Below are positions 1 to 7,842 of a stretch of DNA of 18,280 nucleotides, in pieces (position 1 is the stretch's first letter; the number at the start of each line of letters is the position of its first letter). The notes under the pieces are model-generated. The model did not search any database. It worked only from the letters and a program-made list of their open reading frames with translations, and was not told the origin of the DNA. This DNA is from Sediminibacterium sp. (GTDB taxonomy: Bacteria > Bacteroidota > Bacteroidia > Chitinophagales > Chitinophagaceae), in the NCBI GenBank assembly GCA_030832695.1, contig JAURIP010000004.1, positions 1-18,280 of the forward strand. The letters are read 5' to 3'. Position numbers and translations under genes: made by a program.

Positions 1-384
1 GATGTTTACAACGCTTATTATCGTCCAAATAATTACACATTTGCAGATATTAAAGAAAGTATTCGTGTGATGTCCGCTGCAGGAAAATGGACCAGTATTA
101 ATTATTTTGTTTTCCCTGGCATGACGGATAGTGTTGCAGAGTATGAGGCCCTCAGACAATTGATTATTGATACCGATTTAAAAATGATTCAATGGCGTAA
201 TTTTAATATTGACCCCGATTGGTATTTGGGAAAAATAGGATTTACTGAAATGGGAGAAATTATGGGCATCAAACAAATGATGGAATTAATTCAAGAAGAA
301 TTTCCAAATTTAAAATTTGGTTATTTCAATCCTCCAATAGAAAGAATCAAAGGTGACTATAGCGAAAATTTCGCACATCACTAA
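1..384 (+). CDS. Radical SAM family protein, C-terminal part (cut by window edge)
   Basis: Reading frame 1 is open from the first base to a TAA stop at 382-384, so the gene enters from outside the window; the GTG/ATG codons at 67-72 are internal, not a start. The visible 127 residues include an N-AYYRPNNYT-type segment, a Y-x-V-x-PG-turn (YFVFPGMTD) and a WRN-x-NIDPDWY segment. I recognise these as the C-terminal part of the TIM-barrel and tail of a radical SAM protein family common in Bacteroidota. The CxxxCxxC cluster motif would lie upstream and cannot be seen, so the family call rests on resemblance alone and the substrate is unknown. The end of the gene overlaps the start of the next gene by 32 nt, suggesting co-transcription with the transporter genes that follow. 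Confidence 0.6.
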   Translation, partial: DVYNAYYRPNNYTFADIKESIRVMSAAGKWTSINYFVFPGMTDSVAEYEALRQLIIDTDLKMIQWRNFNIDPDWYLGKIGFTEMGEIMGIKQMMELIQEEFPNLKFGYFNPPIERIKGDYSENFAHH

Positions 385-1312
385 ACCAACAAAATTGAAA
401 AAACAATTTAACAAACAATACCAATTAGGCGCGCTACTAGCAATAACAGCAAGCTTTATTTGGTCGGGTAATTTTATTGTTTCAAGGTATGCGATACATT
501 TAGCAGGCCCCATTAGCTTAACTTTTTTAAGATGGACAGTAGCCACCATCAGTATGCTTCCCTTTGCCTATAAAAATTTCAAGAACGAGTTACCTATATT
601 CAAACAAAACAAAACTTACTTTTTTTTAATGGGACTGGTTGGTTTTGCTATTTATAATACCTTAATATATACCGCTGGTCATTATACGACGGCCATTAAT
701 ATGGCACTCATCGGATCCATTATCCACCCTATTGTTGCAACCGTTTTAGCAGCGATTGTGGTGCAAGAAAAACTACATTGGAAAAATGTTTCTGGCATTG
801 CATTGGGAATTATTGGAATACTATTTTTAGTATCCAAAGGCGATATCAATAATATCATGCAATTTAAATTTGCTGTAGGTGATTTATGGATGGTGGCTGC
901 AGGTTGTTGTTTTGGCACCTACAACGTATTTGTAAAAAAAATGCCTGCAGGTATATCCTCCAATAGTTTTTTGTTATGCCTATTTGCTATTGGTGCCCTA
1001 ATTCTACTCCCCTTTTCATTATATGAGATGACTTATGTGCAACCCATCCTATTTTCCGGTCAATTTCTTTTGATCATCTTATATATTGGTATTGGCAATT
1101 CAACCATTGCTTACTTTTTATGGAATAGCGCCATTAGTAAATTAGGCGTAGGTAAAACTGCGTTATTTGGCACGCTGATTCCTTTATTAAGTTCCATTGA
1201 AGCGGTTTTTGTGCTGAATGAAACCTTTACCTTATTTCAAGCCATCAGTGGTTTGATCATTCTATCAGGTATTGTTATTAATACCTGGCCTTCAAAAAAA
1301 ATGAATGGATAA
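353..1312 (+). CDS. EamA/DMT-superfamily transporter
   Basis: This is a 319-residue, very hydrophobic inner-membrane protein with about ten predicted membrane segments in two tandem EamA repeats (roughly residues 24-155 and 172-307), the usual size and layout of drug/metabolite exporters. Family-typical stretches are the first helix (ASFIWSGNFIVSRYA), the FLRW turn after helix 2, and the second-repeat entry (GDLWMVAAGCCFGTYNVFVKK). Members export amino acids, metabolites or drugs; the substrate cannot be read from sequence. The start used is GTG at 353, inside the preceding gene. A TTG at 395, just beyond the preceding stop codon, is an alternative that would remove 14 residues without touching a membrane segment. 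The 3' end overlaps the next transporter gene by 8 nt, so the two are probably translationally coupled. Confidence 0.85.
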   Translation: MTIAKISHITKPTKLKKQFNKQYQLGALLAITASFIWSGNFIVSRYAIHLAGPISLTFLRWTVATISMLPFAYKNFKNELPIFKQNKTYFFLMGLVGFAIYNTLIYTAGHYTTAINMALIGSIIHPIVATVLAAIVVQEKLHWKNVSGIALGIIGILFLVSKGDINNIMQFKFAVGDLWMVAAGCCFGTYNVFVKKMPAGISSNSFLLCLFAIGALILLPFSLYEMTYVQPILFSGQFLLIILYIGIGNSTIAYFLWNSAISKLGVGKTALFGTLIPLLSSIEAVFVLNETFTLFQAISGLIILSGIVINTWPSKKMNG

Positions 1313-2066
1313 TACGCTAATATTATTATGCATTATTGCATTTGTAGCAGGGTTTGTAGATGCGATTGTTGGCGGTGGTGGATTAATACAAACACCAGCC
1401 GGATTAATTTTATTACCGAATGAATCAGTCGCAAGCGTTATTGGTTCACTAAAAATTCCTTCCTTCACGGGTACTTTTTTTGCTGCCAGGGAATATTTGC
1501 AAAAAGTTAAAATTCCCTTAAAAAGATTACTCCTTTTCACGAGCATTGCTTTTGCTGCATCGTTTACAGGATCTTTTTGCTTAACCATCGTAAGTAATCA
1601 GTACATGAAGCCGATACTATTTTTTGTATTGGTAATTATAGCCATTTACACTTTTACAAAAAAAAGCCTAGGACAATCCAATACCAATGATGCACTAGTG
1701 TTTTCAACAAGCAAAGGCGCGTTACTTTGTTTGGCATTAGGCTTTTATGATGGTTTTATAGGTCCGGGTGCTGGAAGCTTACTAGTACTGGCTTTTATAA
1801 GCTTTTTAGGTTTTGATTTTTTACAAGCCAATGCACATGCTAAAGTGGTGAATCTGGCTACCAACCTAGGATCCATTGTACTATTTATTATTAAAGGAAG
1901 TATTATGTGGTCTATCGCGATCCCCATGGCCATTTGTAATGCTGTTGGAGGGATATTAGGATCAAAAATGGCTATTCAAAAGGGAAACCAGTTTATTCGT
2001 ACTATTTTTTTGATAGTAATTATCGCCACCCTTTGCAGATTGGGTTATGATGTATTTTTCCATTAA
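1305..2066 (+). CDS. TauE/SafE (TSUP) family membrane permease
   Basis: This 253-residue inner-membrane protein has about eight hydrophobic segments and the two repeat signatures of the TauE/SafE family: VGGGG followed by IQTPA near residues 22-32, and GFYDGFIGPGAGS at 146-158. Characterised members move sulfite, sulfoacetate or other small organosulfur or organic anions; here the substrate is unknown. The ATG at 1305 lies inside the end of the EamA-type gene (8-nt overlap) and the stop is 9 nt before the TonB-like gene, so it sits in the middle of a tight + strand operon. Length matches the family. There are no sulfur-metabolism genes nearby to suggest a substrate, so the old label 'sulfite exporter' should not be taken literally. 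Confidence 0.87.
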   Translation: MDNTLILLCIIAFVAGFVDAIVGGGGLIQTPAGLILLPNESVASVIGSLKIPSFTGTFFAAREYLQKVKIPLKRLLLFTSIAFAASFTGSFCLTIVSNQYMKPILFFVLVIIAIYTFTKKSLGQSNTNDALVFSTSKGALLCLALGFYDGFIGPGAGSLLVLAFISFLGFDFLQANAHAKVVNLATNLGSIVLFIIKGSIMWSIAIPMAICNAVGGILGSKMAIQKGNQFIRTIFLIVIIATLCRLGYDVFFH

Positions 2067-2075
2067 TTTTAAGCT

Positions 2076-2858
2076 ATGGAATTAAATTTTGAACAACAAA
2101 AGAATATTAAAGCAGGAATTTACACCACGATTATATGCGTGTTACTTTCTTTGTTGTTTTTTATTTTTAATTGGAATCAAGCTGCCCCCACTATCATTCC
2201 ACCTGAGCCAAGTTATATGGAAGTGAATTTAGGCAATAGCGAAACAGGTACTGGAGATATAGCACCAAAAAGTAAAGATGCCCCATCGCCAGAAATAGGA
2301 AATTCAAAAATGGTAAAAGCAAGTGCTAATACAAAAGCTATTAAAATTGACAATAGCGTTACCGATGAAAATGATGAAGCGATAAAGTCATCCAATGCCA
2401 AAAATAAATTAAAAGCAACTCCTGTTCCTCCAGCACCAAAACCAAAAGCATTAATGGGTAAATATGCAGGAGGCAATGGCAAGGGCGGTAATAATCAAGA
2501 CAGTTATAATGATGTGAAAGACCAAGGTATTGCAGGTGGCAAGGGTGACCAAGGTGTTGCCAATGGAAGTGTGGATGGGAAAAGTTATTCGGGTGAAGGC
2601 GGTCCTTTTGTGACCAAAGGGGACAGACGCATTACCAAAGCCTACTTGTTTAATGGCGATGTTGAACCTGCAACGATTTATGCTGAAATTGAAGTGAATC
2701 CTTCAGGCACAGGGCGCTTTGTACAAATTGTAAAAGGCTCCTCATCGAATGATAGTAAATATAAAAAAGCAATTGTTCAATACCTTACTAAAATTAGCTT
2801 TAATACTTCCGATCATAGTTCCAATGTGACTGTTAAATTCAAGTTTGAAAACCAATAA
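2076..2858 (+). CDS. TonB-like energy transducer / envelope-spanning protein
   Basis: The 260-residue protein has a short cytosolic N-terminus, one membrane helix (about residues 13-32), a long periplasmic linker rich in Lys, Pro, Asn and Ser (about 35-125, with PVPPAPKPK at 116-124), a glycine-rich stretch (about 128-176), and a small C-terminal domain (about 185-260) that alternates as beta strands around one helix, like TonB/TolA C-terminal domains. This layout fits a protein that transmits proton-motive energy from an ExbB/ExbD motor to outer-membrane receptors. ExbB and ExbD genes, often found directly upstream in Bacteroidota, are absent; two unrelated transporter genes precede it instead. 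The C-terminal domain lacks an obvious TonB YP-motif, so a TolA-like or structural role is possible. It sits 17 nt upstream of folC. Confidence 0.65.
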   Translation: MELNFEQQKNIKAGIYTTIICVLLSLLFFIFNWNQAAPTIIPPEPSYMEVNLGNSETGTGDIAPKSKDAPSPEIGNSKMVKASANTKAIKIDNSVTDENDEAIKSSNAKNKLKATPVPPAPKPKALMGKYAGGNGKGGNNQDSYNDVKDQGIAGGKGDQGVANGSVDGKSYSGEGGPFVTKGDRRITKAYLFNGDVEPATIYAEIEVNPSGTGRFVQIVKGSSSNDSKYKKAIVQYLTKISFNTSDHSSNVTVKFKFENQ

Positions 2859-2875
2859 AATTTTCAACATTTAAA

Positions 2876-4201
2876 ATGTCCTATCAAGACACCATTGACT
2901 ACTTGTATAGTCATCTCCCCTTATTTAGTCGTATAGGCCCTGCTGCAATAAAGGCTGATTTGCACAACACCATTGCTATTTGTGATTTGTTGGGCAACCC
3001 CCAAAATAAATTCAAAACAATTCATGTCGCCGGCACCAATGGAAAGGGCTCCACTAGTCATATGTTGGCATCCATATTACAAGAAGCAGGATACAAAACC
3101 GGATTATATACTTCCCCACATTTGTATGATTTTAGAGAGCGTATCAAAGTGAATGGAATCATGTGCTCGGAAACATTTGTAACCTCTTTTACCAATAAAA
3201 TGAAACCATTTATTGAAAAAGTGGCACCCAGTTTTTTTGAAATAACGGTTGGAATGGCTTTTGAATTCTTTGCTAATGAAAATGTAGATATCGCCATTAT
3301 TGAAACTGGATTAGGTGGCCGATTGGATAGTACTAATATTATTAACCCGATATTAAGTATCATTACCAATATAGGTATGGACCATATGGCCCTCCTTGGA
3401 AATACATTACCCGAAATTGCATCTGAAAAAGCGGGTATCATAAAAGCAGCTACCCCAATTGTTATTAGTGAAGTGATTCCTGAAACAAAAAACATATTTG
3501 AACAAAAAGCAACTAGCTTGAATGCCCCCATCTATTTTGCAGATGATTTTATTCAATTTAAATCCTTCCAAAATAATTGGCAAACCTCCTTGTTTGAATT
3601 TAATCAGCCACTGATCCATTTATTAGACGCTCCATTGTTTCCAAAATCATTTACAGTGGAATGTGATTTGCCTGGGAAATACCAATATAAAAATTTGAAA
3701 GGTGTTTTAGTTGCAACACAAATACTAGCCACGATGGGCTGGAAGCTACATGCTAATAAGGTTTTGAAGGGGCTGCTTCATGTTGTGAAAAATACAGGAT
3801 TGATGGGCAGATGGGAATGCATTCAAACAAATCCAAGAATAATTTTAGACGTCGCACATAATGAACACGGAATAAAAGCATTATTAGAACAATTAGAAAG
3901 CTTACACTATGCGCAATTACATATTATAACGGGTATGGTAAAAGATAAGGATGTAAATGCAGTTTTAAGTTTACTCCCAAAAAAAGCGACATACTATTTT
4001 ACACAATCTCATATACCTAGAGCTTTACCTGTAAATGAATTAGCTGATAAAGGAAATGCTTTTGGTTTAACCGGGAGCCAGTTTGAAAATGTAAATATTG
4101 CTTTACAAACTGCCAACAAAAATGCCACACCCAATGATTTAATATTGGTTATCGGTAGCGTATTTTTAGTGGCCGAAGTGGACCGAAGCCAACGCAACTA
4201 A
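2876..4201 (+). CDS. folC: Bifunctional folylpolyglutamate/dihydrofolate synthase
   Basis: This Mur-ligase family enzyme adds glutamate to (dihydro)folate with ATP in the cytosol. The 441 residues show the FolC P-loop VAGTNGKGST at 51-60, the folate-loop segment PHLYDFRERIKVNG at 81-94, ETGLGGRLDSTN at 143-154, ITNIGMDH at 163-170, the segment EIASEKAGIIK whose first Lys (185) is the expected carbamylated residue, GRWE at 311-314, and the C-terminal-domain motif DVAHNEHG at 325-332. Length and motif order are normal and nothing is missing. Whether it also performs the dihydrofolate synthase step cannot be told from motifs alone, but a single bifunctional FolC is usual in bacteria. It is the last gene of the + strand run and converges on the next gene with a 25-nt gap that holds no obvious terminator. 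Confidence 0.95.
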   Translation: MSYQDTIDYLYSHLPLFSRIGPAAIKADLHNTIAICDLLGNPQNKFKTIHVAGTNGKGSTSHMLASILQEAGYKTGLYTSPHLYDFRERIKVNGIMCSETFVTSFTNKMKPFIEKVAPSFFEITVGMAFEFFANENVDIAIIETGLGGRLDSTNIINPILSIITNIGMDHMALLGNTLPEIASEKAGIIKAATPIVISEVIPETKNIFEQKATSLNAPIYFADDFIQFKSFQNNWQTSLFEFNQPLIHLLDAPLFPKSFTVECDLPGKYQYKNLKGVLVATQILATMGWKLHANKVLKGLLHVVKNTGLMGRWECIQTNPRIILDVAHNEHGIKALLEQLESLHYAQLHIITGMVKDKDVNAVLSLLPKKATYYFTQSHIPRALPVNELADKGNAFGLTGSQFENVNIALQTANKNATPNDLILVIGSVFLVAEVDRSQRN

Positions 4202-4226
4202 AATAAACCAAACGGCTAAATTTAAC

Positions 4227-4754
4227 TTACCAACCTTTTTGTTCGCATAAGTTTTTGATATGCGCGATATGATGCTTTCCATGCCAAGAATAAATACAAA
4301 GCATATCCCACAAAGTCACATCCGCCTTACGTTCTGGGTGGTATAATTTACACTGCCATTGTTCATCTGTCATTGACTCTAATAAATTTACCCAACGGTG
4401 ATGAAGTGCATGTAAAATAGTTGTTGAATAGTTTACAGGTGTATTTAAAACATCTGCTGTATTTACCCAAGCATCCTGCTTATAGGGTTTTATTGGAGGG
4501 GTCTCTTCCGTGAGCGCTAATTTAAATCGGATGAACGCATTCATATGACTATCCGCTATATGACCAATCAGCTGTTGCACTGTCCACCCTCCTTCTCTGT
4601 AAGGTGTTTCTAATTGTGCCTTATCCAAGTGTTGCATTGCAAATTCAATATCAGCAGGGGTAACTCTGATTTCATTGATCCATTGCTTTTTAGTTGCTTC
4701 AGAAAATGGCATTGGTTCATATTTACCAATAGGATAACGTGGATCAGTTGTCAT
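4227..4754 (-). CDS. YfiT/BstA-like DinB-superfamily protein (putative bacillithiol-type transferase)
   Basis: The 175-residue protein begins with DPRYPIGKYE and contains GGWTVQQLIGHIADSH and HGKHHIAHI, the signatures of the YfiT branch of the DinB/YfiT four-helix-bundle superfamily. Three histidines, H65, H158 and H162, match the metal-ligand spacing I recall for Bacillus subtilis YfiT (His67, His160, His164; constant offset of two), so a divalent metal site is likely intact. Family members have been assigned as S-transferases for bacillithiol, a low-molecular-weight thiol, or described as metal-dependent hydrolases. Bacillithiol use here is inference: no biosynthesis gene is in the window. 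It lies 43 nt downstream of the ABC ATPase gene on the same strand and has no recognisable promoter of its own, so it is probably the second gene of that transcript. Confidence 0.82.
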   Translation of the reverse strand: MTTDPRYPIGKYEPMPFSEATKKQWINEIRVTPADIEFAMQHLDKAQLETPYREGGWTVQQLIGHIADSHMNAFIRFKLALTEETPPIKPYKQDAWVNTADVLNTPVNYSTTILHALHHRWVNLLESMTDEQWQCKLYHPERKADVTLWDMLCIYSWHGKHHIAHIKNLCEQKGW

Positions 4755-4797
4755 AGTGTTTAATTAATCTAGTTTAAAAATATTTTATAGTCTTTTA

Positions 4798-5562
4798 TTA
4801 ATCTTCCCTCCAAGCTTTGCCTGTGCGGTGTATAAATACATCTTCCAAATTCGCTTTTTTTACTTCCTTCACTTTTTCAAAACCGGATGCCACTAATGCA
4901 TCAATTAATGCATTCGGTGTATCAATCGCAATAATTTCACCACTATCAATAATGGCTACACGATCACATAAAACTTCGGCCTCATCCATATAATGTGTCG
5001 TAATGATTACGGTTGTTCCATTGTCCCTGATCTCCTTAATCAAATCCCATAAATTACGACGCGCTTGTGGATCAAGGCCTGTTGTAGGTTCATCTAAAAA
5101 TACAATAGTAGGCTTATTGATTAATGTGGTCGCAATGGAGAATCTTTGCTTTTGTCCACCACTTAATTGTTTGAATTTTGCATTGGCCTTATCGGTTAAA
5201 TTAACTTTTTTTAATAATTCCAATGGATCAATGGAAGTTTGGTATAATCCAATAAACAATTCAATGAGTTCAGTTAAAGTTAAGCTGGGATAAAATCCTG
5301 CCGTTTGCAATTGTACACCAATAATTTTTTTGATGGCCTCAGGTGCACTGTCAATATTAAAGCCATTGACCCATATTTCTCCGCTTGTTTTTTCTCGTAA
5401 TGTTTCAATGATTTCCAAGGTGGTTGATTTACCTGCACCATTGGGTCCTAACAATCCGAAAATTTCGCCGGGATTCACTTCAAAACTAATCCCATTCACC
5501 GCTGTAAAATTGCCATATTTCTTAACCAAATTTTTAACGGTAATAATCGGAGTAGGCATCAT
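4798..5562 (-). CDS. ABC transporter ATP-binding protein
   Basis: This is a complete 254-residue nucleotide-binding subunit. Walker A GPNGAGKST is at 39-47, the Q-loop at about Q86 (GVQLQ), the signature LSGGQKQR at 133-140, Walker B IVFLDEP at 153-159, the D-loop with TGLD at 161-164, and the switch His at H190 (TTH). The short C-terminus ending in LEDVF-I-H-x-TG is typical of the CcmA/DrrA/NatA group, which pair with a separate ABC-2-type permease for drug, polysaccharide or envelope-component export. No permease gene lies on either side: downstream is the YfiT-like gene and upstream is divergent purK. The partner must be encoded elsewhere. The ATG at 5562 is followed directly by a second ATG at 5559. 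An excellent promoter lies just upstream (5582-5612). Confidence 0.92.
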   Translation of the reverse strand: MMPTPIITVKNLVKKYGNFTAVNGISFEVNPGEIFGLLGPNGAGKSTTLEIIETLREKTSGEIWVNGFNIDSAPEAIKKIIGVQLQTAGFYPSLTLTELIELFIGLYQTSIDPLELLKKVNLTDKANAKFKQLSGGQKQRFSIATTLINKPTIVFLDEPTTGLDPQARRNLWDLIKEIRDNGTTVIITTHYMDEAEVLCDRVAIIDSGEIIAIDTPNALIDALVASGFEKVKEVKKANLEDVFIHRTGKAWRED

Positions 5563-5581
5563 ACTTTGCTATTAATAATTA

Positions 5582-5612
5582 CAAATTTAACTGCTTTTGA
5601 GCGCCTTGCAAA
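5582..5612 (-). promoter_or_regulatory. Bacteroidota-type promoter for the ABC ATPase gene
   Basis: Read on the - strand this is TTTG (5612-5609), a spacer of exactly 19 nt, then TAAATTTG (5589-5582). It is a full match to the Bacteroidota housekeeping consensus TTTG-N19-TAnnTTTG. The -7 box ends 19 nt before the ATG at 5562, giving a short leader. Confidence 0.75.
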
Positions 5613-5635
5613 ATGAAAACTTACACAAGACCCCT

Positions 5636-5643
5636 TATCTTTG
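5636..5643 (+). promoter_or_regulatory. Putative -7 box for purK
   Basis: TATCTTTG matches TAnnTTTG and lies 16 nt before the purK ATG. The only nearby TTG (5606-5608) is 27 nt upstream, longer than the normal spacer, so the -33 element is weak or absent. This leaves a very short leader and makes the call less certain than the divergent promoter. Confidence 0.45.
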
Positions 5644-5659
5644 TAAAAAGGTATAATCA

Positions 5660-6781
5660 ATGAAAGTAGGAATCCTAGGTGGAGGTCAATTGGGTCGTAT
5701 GTTATTACAAGCAGCGGCGAACTATGATGTGACTACTTATGTTTTAGAAAACGATGCCCACTGCCCCGCAGCGCATTTATGTCACCATTTCACCTTGGGT
5801 AATATTCAGGACTTTGATTCAGTGTATAACTTTGGAAAGCATTTAGATACACTCACTATTGAAATTGAATCAGTGAATGTGGAAGCTTTGGAGAAACTGG
5901 AACAAGAAGGGGTTAAAGTTTATCCTACGCCAGCTGCCATTCGCATTATAAAAAACAAAATTCTCCAAAAACAGTTTTATCAAAATAATGAAATTCCTAC
6001 TTCTGAATTTCATATCACACAAAACCAAACCGATGTATTGCAACACATTTCCTTTTTACCTGCTGTTCACAAATTAGGAGAAGGTGGTTATGACGGGAAA
6101 GGCGTTCAAATAATTAACAGTGAAAAAGAAATCGAATTAGGTTTCAACGCCCCTGCAGTATTAGAAAGGAAAGTAGCCATTGCAAAAGAAATCGCGTTGA
6201 TTGTTGGCATGAATGCCGAAGGGAAAACAATTATATACCCGCCTGCTGAAATGATTTTTGATCCAGTATATAATTTACTCGACTACCAAATAAGCCCTGC
6301 AAAATTAGAAGAAAAGCAACTTTGGAAAGCCCAAGCTATTGCACGAAAAGTATTGAGTGGGTTAAATAGTCCTGGCCTTTTCGCTATTGAATTATTTATT
6401 GATAAATCCGGTGATATACTTGTGAATGAAACTGCTCCTCGGGTACACAATAGTGGGCATCATACTATTGAAGCAAACTATAGTAGCCAATATGATATGT
6501 TATGGCGCATTTTGTTAAACTATCCATTGGGTAATGCTGACGAAATTTTACCATCTGCAATTGTGAATATTATTGGTGCAGAAGGTTTTACTGGCGATGT
6601 GATTTATGAAGGCTTGGATGAGGTGCTTAAAATGGATAATGTTTTTGTGCACTTATATGGAAAAAAACAAACCAAACCAGGTCGTAAAATGGGACATGTA
6701 ACCATTATCAGTAGCGACTATCAGGATTTAACACATAAAGCAAATAAAATAAAGCATACACTTAAAGCCATTACTTTATAG
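5660..6781 (+). CDS. purK: N5-carboxyaminoimidazole ribonucleotide synthase
   Basis: PurK is a cytosolic ATP-grasp enzyme that carboxylates aminoimidazole ribonucleotide with ATP and bicarbonate in de novo purine synthesis; its product goes to PurE mutase. The 373 residues show the N-terminal nucleotide-fold motif GGGQLGRM at 7-14, the ATP-grasp glycine loop GEGGYDGKG at 140-148, and the family signature NETAPRVHNSGHHTIEA at 256-272, followed by a C-terminal domain. Length is standard. No purE gene follows, although purE-purK pairs are common; instead the gene runs directly into a convergent gene. Its last sense codon TTA (6776-6778) is the antisense of the neighbour's TAA stop, so the genes overlap by 6 nt. 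It is transcribed divergently from the ABC ATPase gene across a 97-nt gap. Confidence 0.95.
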   Translation: MKVGILGGGQLGRMLLQAAANYDVTTYVLENDAHCPAAHLCHHFTLGNIQDFDSVYNFGKHLDTLTIEIESVNVEALEKLEQEGVKVYPTPAAIRIIKNKILQKQFYQNNEIPTSEFHITQNQTDVLQHISFLPAVHKLGEGGYDGKGVQIINSEKEIELGFNAPAVLERKVAIAKEIALIVGMNAEGKTIIYPPAEMIFDPVYNLLDYQISPAKLEEKQLWKAQAIARKVLSGLNSPGLFAIELFIDKSGDILVNETAPRVHNSGHHTIEANYSSQYDMLWRILLNYPLGNADEILPSAIVNIIGAEGFTGDVIYEGLDEVLKMDNVFVHLYGKKQTKPGRKMGHVTIISSDYQDLTHKANKIKHTLKAITL

Positions 6782-7741
6782 TTTTGTTTTAATCAAAGTC
6801 TTTTTTACTTGTAAAGTTTTTTGGTACCCAATGCCGATGATGCTTTTAAGCTGTAAACCTGGAGAAGTTTTATTGGGCCCAAATATTCTTATCTTATCAT
6901 CATAGATCAAATCCAAATTATAAGTAGCTGAAAAATATTTGTTTATTTTAAAGCTAAAATAATTGGTCATGTATAAATTTAAATTCTCCGGCTTGTCGTT
7001 ATAATTCGAAAAAATATCGGCCCTCCCACGGTACAACACATTGGTCGCAATATTATCACTATAGTTAATAGTTATAAAAGTACCCGTCTCTCTTGATATT
7101 TTGGAACCTGGGGTAACACCATACTTCCCTAAATTTGACAATGCATTATTCAATACCAAAGTGGTTCTAGAAGTTAATGGAGAAAAGAATATAGAAAACT
7201 TATTGGAAGGCTTAAAATCCAAACCTGCAGATAAAATAATATAGGCTGGAGTTAAAAAAGAGGAGGTTAATGTTTTATTCGTTCCGCTAAAACTATAACC
7301 ATGAAATAGCTGTGACCTAAAATTAAATAGTCCAGAAACAAACCACATACCTGAAGTATCAATTTGGTATCCGTACTTACTTAATAAATCAAATCGATCG
7401 TCATTTTTTCGGCCACCCAAACTGGTGGATTGAATAAACCCAAGGTTGACATCTAAATTATTGTCCCAATTTTGATATGGTTTTTTAAATAAAAGATAAT
7501 AATTAAAATAAGACCCAATGGCCATGTTGAAATTATCACCCCCGGCAGCCCAATTACTTAAGGAGCTTTGTGATAAATTAAAATTATACAACCCCCCTTG
7601 TTTCCAATTCCAACGAGTGGTATCATTATCTTTTCGAACACTTCGGGCTGTTTCAGAACGTAATTTAGTGACCGTAATATTTTGGGCGATGATTACAGTT
7701 GCTAAATGAAAAAACAAAATAAATAGTAGCCCTTTACGCAT
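6776..7741 (-). CDS. DUF3078 family protein, probable outer-membrane beta-barrel
   Basis: From the ATG at 7741 the protein has 321 residues, starting with a clear signal peptide (MRKGLLFILFFHLATVIIAQ, cleavage likely near AQ). The body is made of alternating aromatic and polar strands, with the early block WxQGGLYNFNLSQSSLSNWAAGG (split here: W-KQGGLYNFN then LSQSSLSNWAAGGDN) that I recognise from DUF3078, a family largely confined to Bacteroidota. The function is unknown; an outer-membrane barrel is inferred from strand pattern and signal peptide. An upstream in-frame ATG at 7771 would add ten polar residues before the signal peptide and would place the candidate -7 box inside the coding region, so 7741 is preferred. 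It converges on purK with overlapping stop codons. Confidence 0.8.
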   Translation of the reverse strand: MRKGLLFILFFHLATVIIAQNITVTKLRSETARSVRKDNDTTRWNWKQGGLYNFNLSQSSLSNWAAGGDNFNMAIGSYFNYYLLFKKPYQNWDNNLDVNLGFIQSTSLGGRKNDDRFDLLSKYGYQIDTSGMWFVSGLFNFRSQLFHGYSFSGTNKTLTSSFLTPAYIILSAGLDFKPSNKFSIFFSPLTSRTTLVLNNALSNLGKYGVTPGSKISRETGTFITINYSDNIATNVLYRGRADIFSNYNDKPENLNLYMTNYFSFKINKYFSATYNLDLIYDDKIRIFGPNKTSPGLQLKSIIGIGYQKTLQVKKTLIKTKL

Positions 7742-7755
7742 TTGCCGGTTTTTAT

Positions 7756-7763
7756 CAAATATA
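7756..7763 (-). promoter_or_regulatory. Putative -7 box for the DUF3078 gene
   Basis: On the - strand this reads TATATTTG, matching TAnnTTTG, 14 nt before the preferred ATG at 7741. I see no convincing TTG at -33. It favours the downstream start codon over the one at 7771. Confidence 0.4.
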
Positions 7764-7842
7764 CCAATCAATAGTAAATGATTGATTTATAAGGCCATGT
7801 AATTTTTTGTGAAAACTTTCCGAATCACTCATATATTTAATT

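Noticed and set aside
3058..3531. 157-codon - strand open frame inside folC
   Set aside because: It is fully antisense to a well-supported folC with all motifs intact; hydrophobic content is a by-product of the complementary codons.
4202..4226. Terminator between the convergent folC and YfiT-like genes
   Set aside because: The 25-nt gap shows no stem with a T-run on either strand.
7741..7771. Upstream ATG at 7771 as start of the DUF3078 gene
   Set aside because: It would put ten polar residues before a well-formed signal peptide and would include the candidate -7 box in the coding sequence; the ATG at 7741 is the better start.
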